Shown here: one piece after another, positions 56,599 through 64,000 of the stretch
Layout of the letters: every line of letters starts with the position of its first letter
Position numbering within the stretch: position 1 is the first letter of the stretch
Origin: Setomelanomma holmii
Lineage: Eukaryota > Ascomycota > Dothideomycetes > Pleosporales > Phaeosphaeriaceae
Assembly: GCA_010015745.1 (NCBI GenBank)
Contig: ML978174.1
Location: forward strand, 186,001 to 250,000
Length of the DNA stretch: 64,000 bases
Reading direction: 5' to 3'
The notes under the pieces: model-generated
The model's input: only the letters and a program-made list of their open reading frames with translations
Databases searched by the model: none
Told to the model about the DNA's origin: nothing
Program-made: the position numbers and the translations under genes

Positions 56599-57628
56599 GA
56601 TGCATCGGTTTGAAGCGGTTCGGGCTACTTGTGGTGTTGGAGAGGGGCCATGGGGTTATTTATATCGGGAAGTGATGGAATAACGGGGAATGACTTTTTG
56701 ATTGATGCATGATGACTTTGTATTGGTGTTGTGATCTTGAGGCTGAGGTGAGTAAACATGAGGTGCTAAGGCAGGAGCGAGATGGGAAAGAGGACGGCTG
56801 GTTCGGGAAAGAGGAGGTATTGATTGTACATGGTGGAAATGTGGTCGTGATGGACGCAGCATCGGAAAGCATCATTGAATGCTATTTGATATGTGAGATG
56901 CTTGAGGACAGTGGATTCATAACGTGTAAGAAAAGTCAAAGCGCGCAGTTAAGAGTTTCGGTATCAACATCATGTTGCTTCTGAGCGATTGCTTTTATTG
57001 ATTGTTAGAAGGGAGGTGTTGAAGTCGACCTCGCCCTTCCTGCGCTCTGCTAGATGAGGTGTCGCGACGTGGCAGACAATAGGTATGAGACGGGACGGAA
57101 GACGAGGCTGGAGTTGAGGCGGGGAAAGGATGAGGAAGGAACAGCCGAGCCGCGATTTCCACGCTGTCTCAATGCAGCGCTTTTCGACGCCCGACGCACG
57201 GCTCTTTCGCTTGACTCGATATACATACTTTCACTTCAAGACCCAAGTCATTGTATCGGTCATGATCAAGATTTCGGAAACACTTCTGCGATGTTGCACG
57301 GCGGCCAACCTAAACAATCCCGGAACGCAACGCCGGACGCCATCAATTGGAGGATGATTTGTGGATCAGGTACCGGCGTCGCACTCGGGTTTGAAGAGAA
57401 ACCTAGGGAAGATCGACGGCTTTACTACCTCAGGAAGTAATCTACTGCTCTTCAGCCTAAATTCCCATGCTCTCGAGTATGCTCGGAGTATCTTCACCCA
57501 TGACGTGAGGAGGAGCTCTTCGCAACCAAGGCTATCGCAGGATCCAAGAACCGCATAATGGGATATGAGAGAACGAGCGCTCGTCGGGCGGTGGAGATCG
57601 ACGCGAGCTCGTGCGTGATTCGGAAGAG
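56599..57628. other. Intergenic, no gene seen
   Basis: About 1 kb between the 5' end of the NTF2-like pseudogene and the GH2 pseudogene. Open frames at 56709-56984 and 57054-57440 have no recognisable character. Confidence 0.45.
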
Positions 57629-60451
57629 ATGGCGACCAGGACCTTGCAACATGCCCTTCTGGGTATATTGCTGTTACAGTAACACCTGAGTGGAGCGTAC
57701 ACGGTGAACAAACGAGAATACAAGACAACCTCCTTTGGACGGGAGCGCATCAGCATCAATGATGGCTGGCGATTCTGGCGTTCAGAAACCAACCCCGATG
57801 GCATCACCTACGACAATCGGACGGATATCCCGCAAACAAATGTTACATATCTCAAGCCATAGATCCTGCCAAATGCGAACGAATTCATCCTTAACGAGTC
57901 GAAACATTACACGATACCTTCAAGCGCGCCGAATGTTAGCGTCCCACATGTTGCCAATACCTTCGATTATGGCGCATGGGAAGCTGTGACATTGCCACAT
58001 GACTGGGCTATCAAGGGCCCCTATTACGTTGGGGATCCCACTCCTATCACAGGCGGGATGGCTCGGCTGCCGTCTCAGGGTGTAGCATACTACCGCCGCA
58101 AGACCTCAGTGTCCGGGGCAGATGCAGGCAAAGTCACATACTTAGATATCGATGGCGCTATATCATATGCCATGGTCTTGCTCAATGGCAACCTTGTAGG
58201 AGGTTGGCCGTACGGATACAACTCCTTTCGTCTCGATCTCACGCCGTACCTGAAGCTAGGAGACGACAATCAGCTCGCCGTTAGACTTGACAATCCAATT
58301 GACTCTTCCCGTTGGTACCCAGGTCCTGGGCTCTATCGTAACGTGTGGCTAACAAAGGTTGAGCCGACACATATTGGTCACTGGGGAACATTTATCAGTA
58401 CCAAGGATGTTTCTCAGAATTCTGCCACAATCGTGATCTCTGTGCAGATTGAGAGCAAGTCGAATGCCACCGGGGACCTTGCGATTGTAACAGATGTGCA
58501 CATACGATCCAGCAACGAAAAGAGTAGGCGAGAAGGTCGTACAGTTTCCTCAAGCCCTTCTTAGCGGAAGCTCAAGCAAGAAGCAAAATTACAATGCCTC
58601 TATCACAATTCAGAAACCCTAGATATGGGGACCAATGCCTTTGCAGAAGTCAAATATGTATGCTGCAGTCACCCGTTTGGTCAGTAGCGACAACAAAACT
58701 ATATACGACACGTACACAACACCATTTAGAATTCGCTCGTTTACCTACAGTGGGAGCGAGGGGCTTTCAATTAACGGCGAACATCTTCGTGTTCAGGGCG
58801 TTAACGAGCATTGCCACGATCTCGGAGCACTTGGATCTGCTTGGAATGATCGCGCAGCTGAGAGAAAGCTTGAGCATTTGCGGGATTTGGGTGTGAACGC
58901 TATTCGCATGGCTCACAACCCGCCAGCGCCCGAGTTGCTTGAGCTTTGTGATCGTATGGGCTTCATCCTCATGGTATGACATTCTTCATCGCTGGATCTG
59001 CTTTCTTGGCTAATCATTATGACAGGACGAAATTTTCGACTGCTGGGAGCAGAAGAAGACAGACAACGACTTCCACCTCATCTTCCCCGCATGGCATGAG
59101 GCTGGTCTTCGCGCTTTCATCCGTCGTGATCGTAACCACCCTTCCATCTTCGCATGGAGTGTCGGCAATGAAGTCGGCGAGCAGACATGTTGCGCAAACC
59201 GAGGTTACGAAATTGGACGCATGCTCAATGACATTGTTAAATCGGAAGACCCAACTCGTCCAGTCACTGCTTCCATGAACGTCGCAAAGCCGGATATGAC
59301 GTTTCCTGAGGCCTTTGACATTCTCCATCTGAACTATCAGGACGAAGGCATCCGCGACACCCCGCAGTATGCTTGGACAAATGGTACACGCACACCTCCG
59401 CAATACCAACCATTCCACGACAAGTTTCCTACCAAGATGCTGGCGGAAAGCGAGTCAGCTGCGGCGCTTAGCTCGCGCGGCACATACTTGTTCCCGGTCA
59501 CTGAACTCATTAGCGCGCCTGTGAACAATTCCAATGGAGGTGGCAACTCAACTCTATATTATGTCAACTCGTACGAATTACATAGCGCAAACTTCGGATC
59601 TGCAGCCGACAAAGTCTTCGCTGAGCAGGATGCACATCCATTCGTTGCTGGCGAGTTTGTGTGGTCAGGATTTGACTATCTCGGTTATATCGACTTTACT
59701 CTTCCTCTACTCTCTGCGCAATTGAAAAGCCTCGCTGATGCTGTCGAACAGTGAGCCAGAACCGTACTACTCCGCGCGTAGTTCTTACTTTGGCATCATC
59801 GACCTCGCCGGCTTCCCCAAAGACCGGTACTACCTCTACCAGAGTTGCTGGCGCCCCGATCTCAAGATCGCACATATCCTACCTCATTGGAATTTCCCTG
59901 ATCATATTGGGAAAGTCACACCAGTGCACGTATTCACCAATGGCAACGAGGCTGAGCTTTTCGTCAACGATGTTTCGCAAGGTCGAAAGACACTGGGAAC
60001 AGGCGAGTACAGGTTTAGATGGAACGATGTGGTCTACCAACCTGGATCAGTGCGTGTTGTGACATACAAGAACGGCACGGAATGGGCGACGTCGAGTGTG
60101 AGAACGACTGGTGCGGTTGCATCATTGCGTCTCACGCCAGACCGACAGCAGATTGCAGCCGATGGTGCCGATCTGAGCTTCATCACTGTCGAGATTGTCG
60201 ACGCGAATGGAGATGTAGTTCGCAACGCGAACGATGCGATAACGTTCTCTATTGAGGGCCCAGGAGAGATTGTGGCCACTGACAATGGATTTGAAGCGGA
60301 CTTTGTGCCGTTTGCGTCGACGCAAAGAAATGCGTTCAATGGGTTTGCATTAGCGATTGTAAAGGCGAAGAAGGAAGGTAAGGGTCGCATTAAGATTACA
60401 GCGACAGCGGCGGGTTCGAAGATTGCGAGTGCTATGGTTAGGACGAAGTAG
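57629..60451 (+). pseudogene. Glycoside hydrolase family 2 beta-galactosidase, inactivated
   Basis: Starts with a signal peptide (MATRTLQHALLGILLLQ) interrupted by TAA at 57680-57682. The mature part reads RERISINDGWRFW, then TAG at 57860-57862, VTLPHDWAIKGPYYVGD, DSSRWYPGPGLYRNVWLT, a frameshift near 58530, TAG at 58620-58622, GEHLRVQGVNEHCHDLGALG, an intron at 58977 (gtatga...gacag), DEIFDCWEQKKTDNDFH, the acid/base region FAWSVGNEVGEQ, the nucleophile region AGEFVWSGFDYLG, an apparent frame break near 59700-59755, then YYSARSSYFGIIDLAGFPKD and the C-terminal beta-sandwich domains to TAG at 60449-60451. GH2 enzymes of this type cleave terminal beta-galactosides outside the cell. With five lesions it is not functional. 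Confidence 0.92.
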
Positions 60452-60580
60452 ATGGTAGATCTATCAGAAACACTACCTCAAATGCCAGAACATGTATGCC
60501 GATCATGTACAAAGTCCCACACAACAATCAATTTCTCGCATCCACTTTCTCTTTGTACAGCATATACCTCGCTCACAGTC

Positions 60581-61630
60581 CTACTCTCCAATCACAAACG
60601 TCGAGTCGTCATCGGAGACATTAGTCACGCGAAAGTCGCTCCTTCCCACCTGATACGTCGGAACTAGAGGGCGTGGCAATGATGTGGCTTGGCCTTCCTG
60701 CTCCACTACGAAGACAGCAAGTGGCGTGCTGTGATCATCTAGCTCTTTGAGGGTAGCTCTAGCGGCGCCGAGGTCTCTTTTTGAAAAGCCATGCTCATCG
60801 TTGTCTATCAGCGGCTGTGGACCTGGTCGTTGAATCTGTGATTCAGGGAACTCCCATGGCGCTTGTGGTGGAGTGATGGGAATTTCATCGAATTGAGGAG
60901 AGTGGTCGGGACTGGTTGCTCTCCAGTCATCAGTGGATTGGAGTTCTAGTCCACATGATGGCTCGGCAGCTGATGAGCTTTCGTGCTCAAGCCGTGGCTG
61001 GAAATCTCCTTCCTTGTCTCTGGCAGTTCGCTTATTCCTTCGGGCATCCACCCAATTTATGGCAGAAGTGACGATCCAAAGAGAGCTGTTTCAAGTTAGC
61101 GAGATTCCATCGACATCGATGCTCACTCACAATTCGAACGCAGCTAGTACAGCTCCAGCGACAAGTGCTCCGTAGAATCTACCATAGGTTGTGGTTCCAC
61201 TGCGCTTCTCGTATGGAACACAGGTGAAGCCGTTTCGGTAGTCGTAGGCGCACTGCGGACCTTGCCATAGGTACGCAAGACGCGCAAGCAATCCTAGGTC
61301 TACGACCCAGAAAAGCAGCATCCAAGCGTGGTATGCCGCATCGACGTAGGGCCAATAAATCTTTCTCAGATATGTACGTGAAGCGATCAGATATGCGCAA
61401 ACGATGAGTGTACAGATAGTCTGGCAGCAGTCAGCAATACAAGCCATACTTAAAGTCGAGGGTCAACTTGCCACCACCAAAGTGTAGACAAGCACATTGT
61501 AAGCAATATATCGCACACCATAAGCTGCAAGGCCCAGAGCGATGATTGAAAATACGAGTTGCACACCGTGAAGAGTCGCTAGTGCCAGCTGCCAACGTTC
61601 TGGCATATCAGCGTTGCCTGTCTCACTCAT
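60581..61630 (-). CDS. Four-TM membrane protein (MARVEL-like)
   Basis: Three exons on the minus strand: 61630-61478, 61420-61131, 61085-60581; 315 aa. N-terminus MSETGNADMPERWQLALATL. Four hydrophobic helices: about 17-35 (VQLVFSIIALGLAAYGV), 38-68 across the first junction (YNVLVYTL..TICTLIVCAYLI), 85-103 (AWMLLFWVVDLGLLARLAYL) and 130-150 across the second junction (GALVAGAVLAAFEF..LWIVTSAINW). Two Cys in the third loop (GPQCAYDYRNGFTCVPYEKR) could form a disulphide. The C-terminal 150 residues are cytosolic and disordered. This layout matches fungal MARVEL-type proteins that associate with eisosomes or cell-surface domains; the family call is by layout, not by motif. The first donor could be either of two overlapping gtgg sites, both in frame. 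Confidence 0.85.
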
Positions 61631-62657
61631 GTCGAAGACTTGCTATCCCGCGCAGTGGACGTGTACGGTTTGTCAGAAGATATTTCAGATGAGCTTAAGG
61701 CGAGTGGAGTGAATTGTAAGAGACAGAGACGTGTACGGCACGGCTGCTCTTGTACCCGGCCGTGAACGGCGAATGCGTCCATGAAGGTCTCAGATGGTTT
61801 GTTCGTCCACATCTCGCCCCGCAAAGGTGCCTGTATGGCGGCCAGTGCCGAAAGACGAAGTGAGACCTGGAGGTAAGTCACATTCTAGAGTGAAGGCGGT
61901 GTAAAGTCCATTGCGAAGGTCCTTCAAAATCTGTGCTGCGAGCTAGGCCCCAACTTTCAGTAGCCTGCAAGTTTTTGATAGGAGTTCCCAGTCGATCGCA
62001 GTAAAGGTAGCGACTTTCCTTGTCGTGTGCAGGGCATTATATCGAATGATTGAGGCCACAAAATCGATCCAACGGCGGGACGGTAGGTGCACGAGCTCTT
62101 GCACGAGCCGTTGATCGATGATGTCTCACATGTTCCTCTCGTCTAGAATGCCTGACCATGCTACGACATGGCCGCGACTCACAGTACTAATCGAGAATAC
62201 GCGAACCTGCGAGTACTACTTTCTCATAGCGAAAGAACCAGACCTTGTTTCATTGCGGTGTCTCATCCTGAAAAGTTGAAGAGCGAAGAAGGAAGTTGGT
62301 GGTCCGTCCAGCTTTGCAAGTGGGTTTGCTATGAAGAAAAGGGCGCTAATCCCAAAGCTGATTGATACCGATCTCCAAAGAGGCTTCTCATTATGGCCTA
62401 ACACAAGAGATGCCCACCGCTGTGAGATTTCCGAGGCTCTTCGAGGCTATTCTCGCTGGCAATCAGCCCATTCTATGGACTTGTGGAGCTTAGGGAAATC
62501 ATGATCCTGTTCTTACCCGTCTTTGACATGACGTCGACATGATGAAGGCACTACCAGACGGCGGCCACGCGGTTTGCGCTTATGTTTTTGGGCCTCCACA
62601 ACCATCGAAGCTGCTGCCAAGAACACAAGATCTTCATACTCGCATCAATTGATCAAT
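61631..62657. other. Intergenic, no gene seen
   Basis: About 1 kb between divergent genes (membrane protein on minus, decarboxylase on plus). No supported frame; must contain both promoters. Confidence 0.5.
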
Positions 62658-64000
62658 ATGGCGAAGAGCAGTCACCAAGAAAATGTCGACAATGTGCCGC
62701 ATGAGCACCAGATGCACCGGACTGGCAGCTGGCTGCCCTCTGACCATCGAGTCCACAAAGATTGGCTGAACGACATCATCAAGAAGGCCGAAACCGATCC
62801 CAAGGGCTATCACCCAGTCATCAAAGAGTTCCAAGAGCTGATCGAGAAGGACACTCGTATTTACCTGCTGGTGAACTCGATGTTCGATGAAGTACCGACG
62901 AAGAAGCCATACAACCAAGATCCCGTGGGGCACAAGCAGGTTCGCGACTACCAACACATGCTGGAGCTGTTCAACCACCTTTTGACGCACGCGCCGGAAT
63001 GGAGCGACAAAGAGTATGGCATTGGCATGGTCGGTACGCCATTCAATGCCGTGTTGGACTGGCCAATGGGCACTCCAAGCGGATTCGCTTTCTTCCTCGA
63101 CCCTGAAGTCAACAAAATGATCAAGAAGGTCCTCAATGCCTGGGCAGAATTTCTAGGCTCGCTAGATTCTGCTTACGTTCTGGGCAATGACTCGATTAGC
63201 TGGTTCAGCGAACATGGCGTGCACGACCTCGCCATGATCGCAAATGTAGGGAAAACTTCCTACAAGTTCGAAGAGCTGTTCAAGTGCGACCCGTTGAAAG
63301 ATCACTACGGCTACAAATCTTGGGATGACTTCTTCACGCGACCAGTCAAAGAAGATAAAAGACCTGTTGCATCACCAGATGATGACAACGTGATCGCCAA
63401 TGCCTGCGAGTCTAAGCCTTACAAGGTGGCGCGCAACATCTCAGCTCGAGATCGATTCTGGATCAAGGGTCAGCCATATTCGCTCGTAGATATGCTGGAC
63501 TTCGATCCACTACATGAGAAGTTCGTCGGCGGCACGATCTACCAAGCCTTCCTGTCAGCGCTGAGCTACCACCGCTGGCACTCGCCGGTGAGCGGAAAGA
63601 TTGTCAAAGCATACGTCAAAGACGGTACATATTTCTCGGAGCCATTGTTTGAAGGACTCGGGGATCCAGCTGCGAATGGCCAGATCGAACAAGATGGAGA
63701 AAAGACGGGCCAAGGGTTCCTCACTGCTACAGCTACCCGCGCGATCATGTACATTGAGGCAGACAACAAGGACTTGGGACTTGTCTGCTTTTTGGGAATT
63801 GGGATGACGGAGGTAAGCACATGCGATATCACGGTCAAGGAGGGCCAACACGTCAAGAAGGGTGACGAGCTCGGTATGTTCCATTATGGTGGCTCTACCC
63901 ATTGTGTGATCTTCAGGAAAGAAGTGGAGCTAGAAGGCTTCCCGGATACGTCGAATCCTGAGCATAATGTGCCCGTGCGGTCAAAGTTGGCGGTGGTGAA
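62658..64000 (+). CDS. PSD-type decarboxylase (phosphatidylserine/aromatic amino acid decarboxylase family), 3' partial
   Basis: Open from ATG 62658 (MAKSSHQENVDNVPHEHQMH) to the window edge, 447 codons, no intron. The N-terminal 200 residues match the extra PSDC-N domain of soluble fungal members (NDIIKKAETDPKGYHPVIKE; LNAWAEFLGSLDSAYVLG). The catalytic domain follows: YGYKSWDDFFTRPVK, YHRWHSPVSGKIVKAYV, FLGIGMTEVSTC, and near residue 413 the self-cleavage motif GGST in MFHYGGSTHCVIF, whose Ser would become the pyruvoyl cofactor. Absence of a membrane or transit segment and presence of the N-terminal domain place it with the group that includes the fungal L-tryptophan decarboxylases (PsiD-type) rather than mitochondrial Psd1. 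The substrate is not deducible. The stop codon should lie just beyond the window. Confidence 0.92.
   Translation, partial: MAKSSHQENVDNVPHEHQMHRTGSWLPSDHRVHKDWLNDIIKKAETDPKGYHPVIKEFQELIEKDTRIYLLVNSMFDEVPTKKPYNQDPVGHKQVRDYQHMLELFNHLLTHAPEWSDKEYGIGMVGTPFNAVLDWPMGTPSGFAFFLDPEVNKMIKKVLNAWAEFLGSLDSAYVLGNDSISWFSEHGVHDLAMIANVGKTSYKFEELFKCDPLKDHYGYKSWDDFFTRPVKEDKRPVASPDDDNVIANACESKPYKVARNISARDRFWIKGQPYSLVDMLDFDPLHEKFVGGTIYQAFLSALSYHRWHSPVSGKIVKAYVKDGTYFSEPLFEGLGDPAANGQIEQDGEKTGQGFLTATATRAIMYIEADNKDLGLVCFLGIGMTEVSTCDITVKEGQHVKKGDELGMFHYGGSTHCVIFRKEVELEGFPDTSNPEHNVPVRSKLAVV

Noticed and set aside
52275..57000. Mating-type locus beside SLA2
   Set aside because: No HMG-box or alpha-box protein in any frame in the flanking sequence.
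1..64000. CRISPR arrays, operons and bacterial regulatory sites
   Set aside because: The sequence is nuclear fungal DNA; no regularly spaced direct repeats were seen.

Overview
The window comes from a filamentous ascomycete (Pezizomycotina). A Dothideomycete is my best guess, but that is inference from overall protein character, not from a marker. The evidence is introns of about 45-60 nt with CTAAC/CTGAC-type branch sites, a HET-domain gene, a Zn2Cys6 regulator with a fungal-type middle region, Fot1/pogo and Tc1/mariner transposons, and housekeeping genes of fungal type. I resolved exon structures by hand, and the total coding length of each spliced model divides by three.

Layout. 1-14.6 kb is a gene-dense block: a 5'-truncated conserved nuclear-type protein, an M20D amidohydrolase, a DUF2828/vWA-like protein, an alpha/beta hydrolase, an AT-hook coiled-coil protein that looks like the kinetochore subunit CENP-U/Ame1, a divergently transcribed twin-CX9C protein, and an F-box-like protein. 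15-27.7 kb is decayed accessory DNA: a Fot1/pogo relic, three tandem RING-like paralogues that each carry one nonsense codon, a broken HET gene, and a 10-exon gene for a modular Cys/His-rich protein. 27.7-32.9 kb holds POB3 (FACT) and a Zn2Cys6 regulator. 32.9-38.8 kb has no gene I can support. 38.8-39.7 kb encodes a protein with two CxxC pairs. 40.35-44.6 kb is a chain of four TA-target transposons joined end to end. 44.8-55.9 kb is a conserved block: REV3, SLU7 and SLA2. 56-60.5 kb holds two decayed metabolic genes, an NTF2/SnoaL-like one and a GH2 beta-galactosidase. The right end has a four-TM membrane protein and a right-truncated PSD-type decarboxylase related to the fungal tryptophan decarboxylase group.

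The most unusual items are: (1) the Cys/His gene at 23.2-24.6 kb, in which every intron is phase 1 and splits the codon closing a CxxH unit, while the first donor reads ATGAGT instead of GTGAGT; (2) the MITE - Tc1/mariner - pogo - MITE chain, with elements separated only by TA and the whole flanked by perfect 15-bp inverted arms; (3) a Zn2Cys6 gene with two GC-AG introns, the first cutting a zinc-cluster cysteine codon; (4) a gene whose 3' end, stop codon included, is duplicated in tandem and in frame; (5) a POB3 start codon split by an intron.
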